From: Alphaproteobacteria bacterium
GTDB lineage: Bacteria > Pseudomonadota > Alphaproteobacteria > Reyranellales > Reyranellaceae
Length of the DNA stretch: 6,954 bases
Assembly: GCA_013290035.1 (NCBI GenBank)
Contig: JABCYT010000176.1
Location: 1 to 6,954, forward strand
Direction of reading: 5' to 3'
A program made the translations under genes and the position numbers. Position 1 is the stretch's first letter; every line of letters starts with the position of its first letter. The notes under the pieces are model-generated. The model was not told the DNA's origin and did not search any database. It was given only the letters and a program-made list of their open reading frames with translations. Of the stretch, positions 1 to 6,784 are shown piece by piece.

Positions 1-436
1 CGATCAGCCACAGCGCCACCAGCGCGACGGCCAGCGTGGCGAGTGCGCCCAGGAATTTCCCGAGCAGCAGCGCGTCGCGATAGATCGGCTGCGACAGGAC
101 GCGCGAAAGCGTCCGCCGATTGAACTCGCCGTTCACCGAGTCGAAGCCCAGGCCGATCGCCAGCAGCGGAATCGTGAAGCCGAGCGCCGCCGTGAAGGAA
201 AACGGCACGCGGCTCGAGGCCGAGGTGAAGATGCGCAGGAAGAGGAAGGGGTCGGACTCCGTCACATTGCGCAATTCGGTGAGCGACGGCGCGACGGTCA
301 GGGCGCCGAAGGCGATCACGAACAGCATCAGCACCATCATGCGCGCGCTGCTCAGGTGATCGGCGAATTCCTTCATGAACACCGGCCCCAGGCCGGTGAA
401 GGGCGAGCCTTCGCGGCGCGCGGGGCTACGCTGCAT
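1..436 (-). CDS. ABC-2 type transporter permease, N-terminal part (cut by left window edge)
   Basis: This is the membrane subunit of an ABC-2 type exporter, partner of the ATPase just upstream; 145 codons are visible and the rest lies beyond the window. Translation from the ATG at 436 gives a cytoplasmic N-terminus, then the [14 protein letters not shown] segment typical of this family (residues 19-32). A first membrane helix follows at about 33-49, then an extracytoplasmic stretch rich in polar residues, a second hydrophobic stretch at about 80-98 and a third starting near 124. Residues 98-128 ([14 protein letters not shown], then [14 protein letters not shown]) match the cytoplasmic loop that ABC-2/NosY-like permeases use to contact the ATPase. 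The start at 436 lies inside the ATPase gene (11-bp overlap), which suggests translational coupling. Met-21 (codon 376-374) is an alternative start, but the preceding residues look family-like. The cargo cannot be told. Confidence 0.88.
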   Translation of the reverse strand, partial: MQRSPARREGSPFTGLGPVFMKEFADHLSSARMMVLMLFVIAFGALTVAPSLTELRNVTESDPFLFLRIFTSASSRVPFSFTAALGFTIPLLAIGLGFDSVNGEFNRRTLSRVLSQPIYRDALLLGKFLGALATLAVALVALWLI

Positions 437-1379
437 GCCGCGCCTCCTGGAAGTAGCGCGTGTAGACCTCCTCAAGGCTGGGCTGCAGATCGGCCAGCCG
501 TGTCAACGCGCCGCCGGCCGACACGATGCGCTGGGCCGCCGCCGCGCGCACGTCGCGGTCGGCCACGACCCGCCAGGCGCCACCCTCGCTGCCTTGAGGG
601 CCTTCCGGCATGACCTTCTGCACGCCCTCGATGCCGCGCAGGGCGCCGGCGATGTCGGCGCCCGAGGCTTCGACCAGGATGGGATGACCGGCGCCCAGCA
701 CCTGGTTGGCGAGCTCCACCACCGTGCCCATCAGGGCGATGCGGCCCTTGTTGAAGAGCGCCACCCTGTCGCAAACGCTCTGCACCCGGTCGAGCAGGTG
801 GGAGGACAGCAGCACCGCCACGCCCATCCGTTTCAGGCCGCGGATCATTTCCAAGAGCTCGATGGTGGCGTGCGGGTCGAGGCCCGAGGTCGGCTCGTCA
901 AGGATGGCGATCTCGGCCTTTTTCATCACGATCTCGGCGATGCCCAGGCGCTGGCGCATGCCGCGCGAGTAGGTGGCGACGCGCCGGTCGACCACGTCGG
1001 CCAGCTGCACGCTCTCCATCGCCTCCATGATGCGCCGGCCGATCTGCGATCGCGGGATGGCGAGCAGGCGCGCGGTATAGGTCAGATTCTCCCGCGCCGT
1101 CAGGTGATCGTAGAAACCCACCGAGTCCGGCAGGTAGCCGACCCGGCGCTTGACCTCGAGCGGCTGGCGCACCGGGTCGAAGCCCAGCACCTCGACCGTG
1201 CCGCCGCTGATCTCCGTCAGCCCCAGCATCATCAGGATGGCCGTCGTCTTGCCGGCGCCATTGGGGCCCAGCAGGCCGAAGATCTCGCCGCGGCGGATGT
1301 CGAGGTCGATGGCGTCGACGGCGCGCTGCGAGCCGTAGAGCTTCAGCAGCCCGCGCGCCTCGATGACATTGTCGGCCAT
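426..1379 (-). CDS. ABC-2 type transporter ATP-binding protein
   Basis: This cytoplasmic ATPase (317 aa) powers the adjacent permease. From the ATG at 1379 the nucleotide-binding domain covers about residues 5-220. It has Walker A GPNGAGKT (38-45), the signature YSRGM (137-141, an LSGGQ variant), Walker B ending AILDEP (158-163), D-loop SGLD (165-168) and switch His-194 in SSH. The Q-loop position in YLPDSVGFY holds Asp-85 instead of Gln; acidic residues there occur in NosF/CcmA-like ATPases. A C-terminal regulatory region (about 225-317) ends in [10 protein letters not shown], the usual tail of ABC-2 exporter ATPases. An in-frame extension back to 1550 is rejected because it runs into the upstream NEW3 gene and reads as low-complexity Ser/Ala/Arg sequence, whereas [11 protein letters not shown] is the normal family start. 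The gap to the upstream gene is 10 bp, with no strong ribosome site. Substrate unknown. Confidence 0.95.
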   Translation of the reverse strand: MADNVIEARGLLKLYGSQRAVDAIDLDIRRGEIFGLLGPNGAGKTTAILMMLGLTEISGGTVEVLGFDPVRQPLEVKRRVGYLPDSVGFYDHLTARENLTYTARLLAIPRSQIGRRIMEAMESVQLADVVDRRVATYSRGMRQRLGIAEIVMKKAEIAILDEPTSGLDPHATIELLEMIRGLKRMGVAVLLSSHLLDRVQSVCDRVALFNKGRIALMGTVVELANQVLGAGHPILVEASGADIAGALRGIEGVQKVMPEGPQGSEGGAWRVVADRDVRAAAAQRIVSAGGALTRLADLQPSLEEVYTRYFQEARHAA

Positions 1380-1389
1380 AGCGAGCGGC

Positions 1390-2550
1390 TTAGCGCCGGC
1401 CGAAGCGCGCGACCGCGCCCAGCAGGACAAGCAGCGCGATGGCGATGATGCCGATGCCGACGATGCCCCACAGGGTCGAGGTCGTGACGGTGATGCGGAA
1501 GTCGGACGACGCCGATTCGCCGCGGCCGCTGGCGCGGAACGAGGCGACATAGTCGCCGGCGATCGCCTTGTCGGCCGGGGTCACCAGGACCTGCACTTCC
1601 TTCTTTTCGTTGGGCGCCACGCTGGCGATGGTCTTGGGATTGAACTCGACCTTCCAGTTGGCCGGCACGGTGCCCGCCATCTCGACTTCCTCGATCGGCG
1701 CCGTGCCGTCGTTGCTCACGACCAGCGTGTAGGCGGCGGGCTTGCCGACTTCGGCCTCGCCGGACAGGCGGCCGTCCTTGGTCGAGAGCGCGAGCTTGCC
1801 CTGGCCGCTGATCTGCAAGGTGACCCTGAGTTCGGCCGTGGCGCCCTCGGACGCGACCTTGACCAGCACCGGGTAGTCGCCCGCCTTGACGTCGCGCGGT
1901 GGCGTCACCTTGACCTTGATGTCCTTGGTCTGGCCGGCCTCGATCGGGATCGAGCTGATCTCGTTGGAGCCGAAGCCTTCAGTGAAGGTGGTCTGGAAGT
2001 TGGCCGGCGCCTGCGCCGACAGCGCCACGGTGAGGTCCTTGCCGCTGTCGTTGCCGACCGTGACCGTATATTCGAAGGCCGAGCGCGGCGTGCCGCGCAG
2101 CGACGGCAGGCGCGACTTCAGGCTGAGCTTGGCCGGCGTCTCGGTGCCGACGGTCAGGGTGAACACCAGATCGGGCGCCTGGCTGAGCGGACCCTTGGCG
2201 CTCAGCACCACCTTGTGTGCGCCGGGCTTCGCATCCTTCGGCACGTCGACGCGAAGCTGCAGGCTGACGTCCTGGTTGACGCCGGGCATGGCCGAGGCGA
2301 CAGCCTGGCCGCCGCCCAGAATGTCGACCTTCCAGCCGGTCGGCACATCGGAGAGCGAGAGCGCCACCGGCTCGGGCGGCAGGCCCGCATTGGTGAGCTT
2401 CACCCGGATGGTGGTGATCTCGCCGGCCCGTACCGTCTGCGCGGGATAGTCGGTGATGAGGAACAGGCCCTTGGGCGCATCGGCGGCGAAGCCGGCCGCG
2501 GCCATGACGAACCAGGCGACGAAGGCGAACAGGATAGTCAGACGGTGCAT
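1390..2550 (-). CDS. Secreted, membrane-anchored NEW3-domain protein (three Ig-like repeats)
   Basis: This 386-aa protein is predicted to sit outside the cytoplasmic membrane with a C-terminal anchor. Residues 1-23 form a signal peptide (basic start, hydrophobic core [13 protein letters not shown], cleavage near FAA/D). Three beta-rich repeats follow at about 27-135, 140-248 and 255-357. Each has an aromatic turn ([24 protein letters not shown]) and a later PG/AGDY-type strand ([26 protein letters not shown]). That pattern fits the NEW3 (NPCBM-associated, COG1470-like) fold. Residues 360-383 form one transmembrane helix followed by RFGRR, placing the tail in the cytoplasm. It precedes the ABC ATPase and permease by 10 bp, so it is probably an extracytoplasmic accessory of that transporter; this is inferred from context. 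There are no catalytic motifs. The start at 2550 is supported by TGGAG at 2564-2560, 9 nt upstream. Confidence 0.88.
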   Translation of the reverse strand: MHRLTILFAFVAWFVMAAAGFAADAPKGLFLITDYPAQTVRAGEITTIRVKLTNAGLPPEPVALSLSDVPTGWKVDILGGGQAVASAMPGVNQDVSLQLRVDVPKDAKPGAHKVVLSAKGPLSQAPDLVFTLTVGTETPAKLSLKSRLPSLRGTPRSAFEYTVTVGNDSGKDLTVALSAQAPANFQTTFTEGFGSNEISSIPIEAGQTKDIKVKVTPPRDVKAGDYPVLVKVASEGATAELRVTLQISGQGKLALSTKDGRLSGEAEVGKPAAYTLVVSNDGTAPIEEVEMAGTVPANWKVEFNPKTIASVAPNEKKEVQVLVTPADKAIAGDYVASFRASGRGESASSDFRITVTTSTLWGIVGIGIIAIALLVLLGAVARFGRR

Positions 2551-2559
2551 CGTCGGTGT

Positions 2560-2564
2560 CTCCA
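2560..2564 (-). promoter_or_regulatory. Ribosome binding site of the NEW3 gene
   Basis: On the minus strand TGGAG ends 9 nt before the ATG at 2550. It lies in the 16-bp gap after the GST stop codon, so the downstream gene can be translated independently from a shared transcript. Confidence 0.5.
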
Positions 2565-2566
2565 GG

Positions 2567-3181
2567 TCAGGCGGCCGCGCTCGGCCGGGCTTTCATGCGA
2601 CCGAACCAGGCGGTGAGGTTCTTGCAGCCGGGATCGAGTGGCTGGCCGACATTGGCCATGAAGTCGAGGAAGGCGAACAGCAGGATGTCGGCCATGGTGA
2701 GCTTGTCGCCGGCGATGAAGGGCTTCGCGCCCATCAGCCCATCGAGCCACTTGAGCTTGTCGCGCGCCGTTGCCTTGAGCTCGCCGGCCGCGCCGGGAAT
2801 GCAGCGGACGCGGTTCTCGAACATCTTCAGGCCCTCGGCGAAACGGAAGCCGTTGGCCGCCGGCTCGGCGATGTTGAGGTCGATGCGGCGCGTCCACATG
2901 CGGGTCTTGGCGCGCTCCTCGGGCGTGTTGCCGATCAGCGAGGGCGTGTCTTTCTTCTTCTCGTCGACGTACTCGCAGATCGCCGTGATCTCGGCCAGCA
3001 CGGTGCCGTCATCGAGCTCCAGCGCCGGACATTGACCGGCGGGATTGATCTTGAGGTAAGGCTCGCGCCGGTTCTCGCCGCCACGCAGGTCGACCTCGAC
3101 CTTGGGGACATCGAAGCCCTTCTCGGCCATGAACATGCGAACCATGCGCGGGTTCGGACCGCCCGAATTGTAGAACTTCAT
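2567..3181 (-). CDS. Glutathione S-transferase family protein
   Basis: This is a 204-aa cytoplasmic protein of normal length for a bacterial GST. The N-terminal thioredoxin-like domain (1-75) opens with MKFYNSGGPNPRMVRMFMAEKG, where Ser-6 or Asn-10 occupies the region that normally activates the glutathione thiol. GQCPAL (49-54) carries the conserved cis-Pro, and LAEITAICEYVDE (62-74) is the glutathione-binding motif, with Ile-65 where many GSTs have Ser (the usual ES pair). The helical C-terminal domain (about 88-204) contains LTMADILLF (161-169), the N-capping box with Asp-165. The exact substrate cannot be deduced; conjugation, dehalogenation and peroxidase roles are all known in the family. 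The start at 3181 has a strong ribosome site. The gene is followed 16 bp later by the NEW3 gene and may head the transporter transcript, though a functional link is not evident. Confidence 0.93.
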   Translation of the reverse strand: MKFYNSGGPNPRMVRMFMAEKGFDVPKVEVDLRGGENRREPYLKINPAGQCPALELDDGTVLAEITAICEYVDEKKKDTPSLIGNTPEERAKTRMWTRRIDLNIAEPAANGFRFAEGLKMFENRVRCIPGAAGELKATARDKLKWLDGLMGAKPFIAGDKLTMADILLFAFLDFMANVGQPLDPGCKNLTAWFGRMKARPSAAA

Positions 3182-3187
3182 TGGTTG

Positions 3188-3194
3188 CCTCCCT
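3188..3194 (-). promoter_or_regulatory. Ribosome binding site of the GST gene
   Basis: Read on the minus strand, AGGGAGG ends 6 nt before the GST start codon at 3181. This is the strongest Shine-Dalgarno match in the window and settles that start. Confidence 0.7.
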
Positions 3195-3210
3195 GAGCGG
3201 CCGCAAGCGC

Positions 3211-3233
3211 TATCAAATCGGCGGCCCGCCGGT
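3211..3233 (-). terminator. Possible weak terminator hairpin after the dehydrogenase gene
   Basis: Perfect 6-bp arms cggcgg (3219-3224) and ccgccg (3226-3231) surround one base, and are extended by a G-T and an A-T pair (3217-3233). On the minus strand the hairpin is followed by ATTTGAT, only a poor U-tract. It lies 20-36 bp past the dehydrogenase stop, in the 71-bp gap before the GST. It could separate the hydrolase-dehydrogenase pair from the GST-transporter genes, but without a real T-run this is weak. Confidence 0.25.
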
Positions 3234-3252
3234 CAACAGGGCGCGCAGCCGA

Positions 3253-4272
3253 TCATCGCCATGGTTCGACCAAAATCTTGGTGTGCCGCTCGGGACTGCC
3301 CAGTTCGGCGAAGGCGCCCTTCACGCCGTCGAGCCCGACCTTGCCGGTGATCAGTGCATCTGCATCGACCTCGCCCTCGGCCAGCAAGCGAAGCGACCGG
3401 GCGAATTCATCAGGCGTGTAACCCAGCACGAATTGCAGACTGAGTTCCTTCACGATGCCGAACATGGGCTCGATGGTATCGGGCTCCATGCAGACTCCGA
3501 CGACCACGACCCGCGCATCGCGCGGCACCTGTTCGAACATCTGCTGCAGGACACCCGGCACGCCGACGCATTCGAAGATCGCCGCCCGCTTGCCGGGCTC
3601 GAGCTTCGTATAAGGCTGCTCCTTCGCCGGATCGACGACGATGTCGGCGCCCATTTTCGCGGCAAGCTCGCGGCGCTTGGGCGAGAAGTCGGCTGCGACG
3701 ATCGGACGTAGGCCCTTCAGCCGCAGGGCGGCGATGACGGCGAGCCCGACCGGCCCGCAGCCCACCACCAGGGGCGCCTCGTCGCCCCCGAGCGCGCCCT
3801 TCTCGACCGCGTGCACGCCCACCGCCAGCGGCTCGGTGAGCGCGGCATGATCGGTCGACAGGCCGTTGGGCACTTCCCGCAGGAGCGGTGCTGCGAGCAG
3901 CATCTGCTCGGCGTAGCCGCCGACATAGGTGTTGGAGTAGCCCATGCCCTTCGGCCCGTCGGCCTCCATCATCAGCGGCATGGCGCAGACGCGCGTACCA
4001 GGCTTCACCTTGCGTTCGGTATCGGGCCCGTAGTCCAGCACTTCGCAGCAGAATTCGTGGCCGAACACGACGTCGCGCGACAGGTCCATCGGCACCCGGC
4101 CGGGAATGCGCCGGGTCACCGCGACCATGCGATGGGCGTGCTTGGCGGCATGCAGGTCCGAGCCGCAGATGCCGCAGGCCAGCGTCTTGACCAGGACCTG
4201 GCCGCGCGCCGGCACCGGCTCGGGCAAGGTGTCGACGACGATGTCGCCGCCGCGGAAAATCGCTGCCTTCAT
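3253..4272 (-). CDS. Zinc-type medium-chain alcohol dehydrogenase family protein
   Basis: This 339-aa cytoplasmic NAD(P)-dependent oxidoreductase is likely to interconvert an alcohol and an aldehyde or ketone. The GroES-like domain has the catalytic zinc site: Cys-36, Asp-39 and His-41 in ACGICGSDLH, GHE (71-73), and EP at 147-148. The Rossmann domain carries GCGPVG (171-176), and an acidic Asp-195 ends the second strand (VAADFSPKRR), which favours NAD over NADP. The four-cysteine structural-zinc lobe of classic ADHs is missing: between residues 90 and 120 only Cys-96 is present. The sequence resembles the MDR subgroup called Zn_ADH8 (from memory, not searched), whose substrates are undefined. 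Start ATG at 4272 overlaps the hydrolase stop as ATGA, with GGGGAG (4286-4281) 8 nt upstream, so the two genes are translationally coupled and probably serve one pathway. Confidence 0.93.
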   Translation of the reverse strand: MKAAIFRGGDIVVDTLPEPVPARGQVLVKTLACGICGSDLHAAKHAHRMVAVTRRIPGRVPMDLSRDVVFGHEFCCEVLDYGPDTERKVKPGTRVCAMPLMMEADGPKGMGYSNTYVGGYAEQMLLAAPLLREVPNGLSTDHAALTEPLAVGVHAVEKGALGGDEAPLVVGCGPVGLAVIAALRLKGLRPIVAADFSPKRRELAAKMGADIVVDPAKEQPYTKLEPGKRAAIFECVGVPGVLQQMFEQVPRDARVVVVGVCMEPDTIEPMFGIVKELSLQFVLGYTPDEFARSLRLLAEGEVDADALITGKVGLDGVKGAFAELGSPERHTKILVEPWR

Positions 4273-5153
4273 TCGATGAACTCCCCGGCCTCGGAGACGA
4301 AGGCGTCCAGCCGGTCATGATGAACCCAGTGCCCGGCATGATCGAACTCGACCACCTTGGCCGTCTTGAAGTGTTTCAGGCGCCCGTCCTTCTCCGGGTT
4401 CGAAGCCCAGCTTTCCTTGCCGTAGACCAGCAGGGTCGGACAGGCGATGCGCGTCCACAGATGCTCGATGTCGTCGTAGCTCATATCATAGGGCGGCCAC
4501 GTGCGGACGTAGTTGTCGAACTTCCAGCTATAGGTGCCGTCCTCGTTCTGGTTGACGCCCTGCTGCGTCAGATGCCGCGCCTGCGCGGCCGAGAGGTGCT
4601 TGTTCTCCTCCTGCATGCGCTTGAAGGCGTCCTCGATGGTGGGATAGCGGCGCGGCAGGCGGCCGGAAAGCTTGCGCTGCTCGTCGATCCATTCGCGCAT
4701 GCGCGCGTCCATCGGCTTGTGCCCGCGCTCGGCGATCGCCTTGGGCGACGGGCCCAGCCCCTCGATGGCGACCAGCTTGCGCACCTTCTCCGGGTAAACG
4801 CCGGCATAACGCAGGCAGATGTTGCCGCCCAGCGAATGGGCGATGATCGTCACTGGCGCCAGGCCCTGCTGGTGCACGAGCTGGTCGAGATCGTAGATGT
4901 AGGAGGCCATCGAGTAGTTGCCGTCGGGCGACCACTGGCTGTCGCCGTGCCCGCGCAGGTCGGGGCAGATGATGTGCCAATCCTTGCGCAGCGCCTGCGC
5001 CACCCAGTCCCAGTTGCGGCAATGGTCGCGCCCGCCATGGACCAGCAACAGCGGCGGCGCGTCGGGATTGCCCCAGTCGACATAGTGCAGACGCAGTCGT
5101 TGGGAAAAATAGTGCCGGGACGTCGGGCCCGGCATGCCGTTCAGATCGCTCAT
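4269..5153 (-). CDS. Alpha/beta-fold hydrolase
   Basis: This 294-aa, presumably cytoplasmic, serine hydrolase has no signal peptide. The core fold is clear. LLLVHGGRDHCRNWD (35-49) supplies the oxyanion-hole HG motif, ICPDLRGHGDS (62-72) is the usual strand-turn segment, and AHSLGG (105-110) is the nucleophile elbow with Ser-107. A helical cap spans about 135-230. LLVYGKES (241-248) marks the strand bearing the acid residue (candidate Glu-247, not certain), and AGHWVHHD (273-280) holds the catalytic His-275. Such enzymes include esterases, epoxide and haloalkane hydrolases and C-C bond hydrolases of aromatic ring-cleavage pathways; the sequence alone does not choose between them, though Ser rather than Asp as nucleophile argues against epoxide and haloalkane hydrolysis. 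It is the first gene of the leftward set and is coupled to the dehydrogenase by a 4-bp overlap. It diverges from the Rieske oxygenase gene, which suggests, but does not prove, a shared catabolic role. Confidence 0.94.
   Translation of the reverse strand: MSDLNGMPGPTSRHYFSQRLRLHYVDWGNPDAPPLLLVHGGRDHCRNWDWVAQALRKDWHIICPDLRGHGDSQWSPDGNYSMASYIYDLDQLVHQQGLAPVTIIAHSLGGNICLRYAGVYPEKVRKLVAIEGLGPSPKAIAERGHKPMDARMREWIDEQRKLSGRLPRRYPTIEDAFKRMQEENKHLSAAQARHLTQQGVNQNEDGTYSWKFDNYVRTWPPYDMSYDDIEHLWTRIACPTLLVYGKESWASNPEKDGRLKHFKTAKVVEFDHAGHWVHHDRLDAFVSEAGEFIE
4281..4286 (-). promoter_or_regulatory. Ribosome binding site of the dehydrogenase gene, inside the hydrolase gene
   Basis: GGGGAG on the minus strand sits 8 nt before the dehydrogenase ATG at 4272, within the last codons of the hydrolase. 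Together with the ATGA overlap it indicates termination-reinitiation coupling. Confidence 0.55.
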
Positions 5154-5212
5154 GGGCCACTTCTATAGTCTGTCGGCGCGCGCGAAGTAAGCTTCCCAGT
5201 AGGACAAGCAAT

Positions 5213-5359
5213 ACCCGTCGTCTCGACCGGAGCGCGAAGCGCGCAGTGGAGAGACCTTGGCTCAACGATAAGCCGCTTATCGTGGAGGCAAGGTCTCTCC
5301 GCTCGGGACGGAGCTTGCCCCGAGCGAAGTCGAGGGGGCCTTCGGTCGAGACGACGGGT
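5213..5359. repeat. 147-bp nested palindromic element (MITE/REP-like)
   Basis: Outer arms acccgtcgtctcgaccg (5213-5229) and its exact complement (5343-5359) enclose two coaxial perfect inverted repeats centred on 5274: ggagagaccttg (5248-5259) with 5289-5300, and cgataagc (5266-5273) with 5275-5282. A further side hairpin pairs cgctcggg (5300-5307) with cccgagcg (5319-5326), and a small gcgc hairpin lies at 5232-5242. The whole can fold into a branched structure on either strand. There is no coding potential; short open frames across it are accidental. I see no obvious target-site duplication. It resembles intergenic palindromes that recur in many alphaproteobacterial genomes (impression from memory). 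Copy number cannot be judged from one window. Confidence 0.8.
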
Positions 5360-5370
5360 TTCCGCCGGAA
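5360..5370. repeat. Short palindrome ttccgccggaa
   Basis: This perfect 11-nt palindrome (5-bp arms around c5365) directly abuts the larger nested element. It could be the edge of that repeat or a protein-binding half-site pair; nothing seen decides this. Confidence 0.3.
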
Positions 5371-5381
5371 GGGCCGATGGG

Positions 5382-5406
5382 CACCTGCTCGCCGGGATGA
5401 CAGGTG
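5382..5406. promoter_or_regulatory. Inverted repeat cacctg-N13-caggtg, possible operator
   Basis: Six-base perfect arms at 5382-5387 and 5401-5406 are separated by 13 nt. They lie 25 nt upstream of the oxygenase start, where a transcription factor site would be expected. It may equally be a second repeat fragment, since cgccgggatgacagg is a motif often seen in dispersed repeats. Function is unproven. Confidence 0.25.
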
Positions 5407-5431
5407 TTGGGATTTGCGCCACTCTTTTCCC

Positions 5432-6778
5432 ATGATGAGTCCCGAGCAGAACGAGCTGATCACCCGCATCGGGCCGGGCACCAAATGCGGCGCGCTGATG
5501 CGGCACTATTGGCATCCGGTGGCGCTCGCCGACGAGCTGCCGGCCGAGCGTCCCGCCAAGGCGGTGCGCGTGCTCGGCCAGGACTTCGTGCTGTTCCGCG
5601 ACGAGCGCGGCCGGCATGGCCTGCTCGACCGCGACTGCCCGCATCGCGGCGCCGATCTCGCCTACGGTCGGCTGGAGGATGGCGGCCTGCGCTGCCTGTT
5701 CCATGGCTGGCTGTTCGATGTCGACGGCAAATGTCTTGAAACGCCCGCCGAGCCTCAGGGCAGTGTGCTCTGCCAGCGGGTGCGCCAGCGCTCCTACCCG
5801 GTCGTGGTGAAGAACGGCATCATCTTCTCCTACCTGGGCCCAAACAAAGCAGAGGGGGGCGAAGCGCCCGCCTTCCCCGCCTTCGACTGCTTCCTGGCCC
5901 CCGGCACGCACGCCTTCGCCTTCAAGGGCCTGATCGACTGCAACTGGCTGCAGGCGCTCGAAGTCGGCATCGATCCGGCGCACGCCTCCTACCTGCATCG
6001 CTTCTACGAGGACGAGGACGCGGGCGCTTCCTACGGCAAGCAGTTCCGCTCGGCCTCGTCGGACTCCGACATCCCGATGACGCGTCTGCTGCGCGAGTTC
6101 ACGAGGCCGCAGATCGACGTCGAGGGAACCGACTACGGCCTTCGACTGTTCGCCTTGCGCCGGCTGGACGACAAGCACACCCACGTGCGCGTCACCAACC
6201 TCGTCTTCCCCTACGCCTTCGTGATCCCGATGAGCGCGGAGATGACGATCACCCAGTGGCATGTGCCGATCGACGATACGTCGTGCTACTGGTACGCGAT
6301 CTTCACCAGCTTCGGCGCGCCGGTCGATCATGCGCAGATGCGTGAGCAGCGGCTCAGGCTCTACCAGCTGCCCGACTATCGCCCGCGCCTCGGCCGCCAC
6401 AATTCGTGGGGCTACAATGTCGGCGAGCAGGCGAGCCAGACCTTCACCGGCATGGGCTTCGACATCAATGTCCACGACCAGTGGGCGATCGAAAGCCAGG
6501 GCCGCATCCAGGACCGCACGCGCGAGCATCTCGGCAGCACCGACAAGGCGATCGTGGCCTACCGCCGCATGCTGCTGTCGGCCATCGGCCAGGTGGCCAA
6601 CGGCGAGAAACCGCCGATGTGGCTCGACCCGGCACGCGCCGGCGCGCTCCGCGGCCCGATCGCCATCGACGGCATGGGCCCGACCGAGGGCTGGCAGTCC
6701 TACTGGAAGGACGTCGATGCGCGCCGCCGCAGCGGCTCGAGCTGGGCGGCCAAGACCATCCCGCCGCTGGTCGCGTAG
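5432..6778 (+). CDS. Rieske non-heme iron oxygenase, phthalate 4,5-dioxygenase type
   Basis: This 448-aa protein is probably the oxygenase component of a ring-hydroxylating or O-/N-dealkylating system. The N-terminal Rieske domain (about 25-135) has CPH (69-71) and CLFH (88-91), the Cys/His ligands of the 2Fe-2S cluster. The catalytic domain carries NWLQALEVGIDPAHASYLH (171-189), which supplies bridging Asp-181 and iron ligands His-184 and His-189; Asp-349 in NVHDQW is the likely carboxylate ligand. The later segment QGRIQDRTREHLGSTD is typical of phthalate-oxygenase-like single-subunit enzymes. No beta subunit, ferredoxin or reductase gene is in the window, so its electron donor is elsewhere. 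The frame stays open back to 5246 through the repeat element, but the family-like start is the MMSPEQNELITRIGPGT segment at 5432 (5435 is the next ATG). No ribosome site precedes it. A GS-like gene follows after 6 bp. Confidence 0.93.
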   Translation: MMSPEQNELITRIGPGTKCGALMRHYWHPVALADELPAERPAKAVRVLGQDFVLFRDERGRHGLLDRDCPHRGADLAYGRLEDGGLRCLFHGWLFDVDGKCLETPAEPQGSVLCQRVRQRSYPVVVKNGIIFSYLGPNKAEGGEAPAFPAFDCFLAPGTHAFAFKGLIDCNWLQALEVGIDPAHASYLHRFYEDEDAGASYGKQFRSASSDSDIPMTRLLREFTRPQIDVEGTDYGLRLFALRRLDDKHTHVRVTNLVFPYAFVIPMSAEMTITQWHVPIDDTSCYWYAIFTSFGAPVDHAQMREQRLRLYQLPDYRPRLGRHNSWGYNVGEQASQTFTGMGFDINVHDQWAIESQGRIQDRTREHLGSTDKAIVAYRRMLLSAIGQVANGEKPPMWLDPARAGALRGPIAIDGMGPTEGWQSYWKDVDARRRSGSSWAAKTIPPLVA

Positions 6779-6784
6779 GCGCGC

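Larger units (their letters stand above)
5154..5431. other. Divergent intergenic region between hydrolase and Rieske oxygenase genes
   Basis: This 278-bp gap should carry the promoters of both divergent genes. The only -10-like match I see for the hydrolase is TATAGA on the minus strand (about 5167-5162). It lies so close to the ATG at 5153 that its transcript would be nearly leaderless, and its -35 match is poor. No convincing promoter is seen for the oxygenase. Most of the gap is filled by the nested palindromic element at 5213-5359 and two smaller palindromes after it. Both flanks of the region lack a clear Shine-Dalgarno sequence. Confidence 0.6.

Noticed and set aside
375..1448. A 357-codon plus-strand open frame opposite the ABC ATPase
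   Set aside because: Antisense shadow of a gene with full Walker A, signature and Walker B motifs; rich in His/Gln/Asp/Ala with no recognisable domain.
1380..1550. N-terminal extension of the ABC ATPase to an upstream ATG at 1550
   Set aside because: It would overlap the end of the NEW3 gene by about 160 bp and encodes low-complexity Ser/Ala/Arg/Pro sequence; the family-like start is at 1379.
1363..2616. A 417-codon plus-strand open frame opposite the NEW3 gene
   Set aside because: The minus-strand gene has a signal peptide, three repeats, a membrane anchor and a ribosome site; the plus-strand frame has none of these.
3197..3204. Perfect 8-bp palindrome gcggccgc upstream of the GST
   Set aside because: A GC-only 8-mer is expected by chance in sequence this GC-rich, and nothing links it to regulation.
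4317..5168. A 283-codon plus-strand open frame opposite the hydrolase
   Set aside because: Antisense shadow; the hydrolase frame carries the nucleophile elbow and catalytic His and is coupled to the next gene.
5213..5359. CRISPR array or attachment site as explanation of the repeats
   Set aside because: The repeats are nested and inverted, not direct and regularly spaced, and no cas, integrase or tRNA gene is near.
4528..5484. A 318-codon minus-strand open frame running from inside the oxygenase gene through the repeat into the hydrolase gene
   Set aside because: Out of frame with the real hydrolase, with its N-terminal part made of translated repeat sequence of the kind that often yields false hypothetical proteins.
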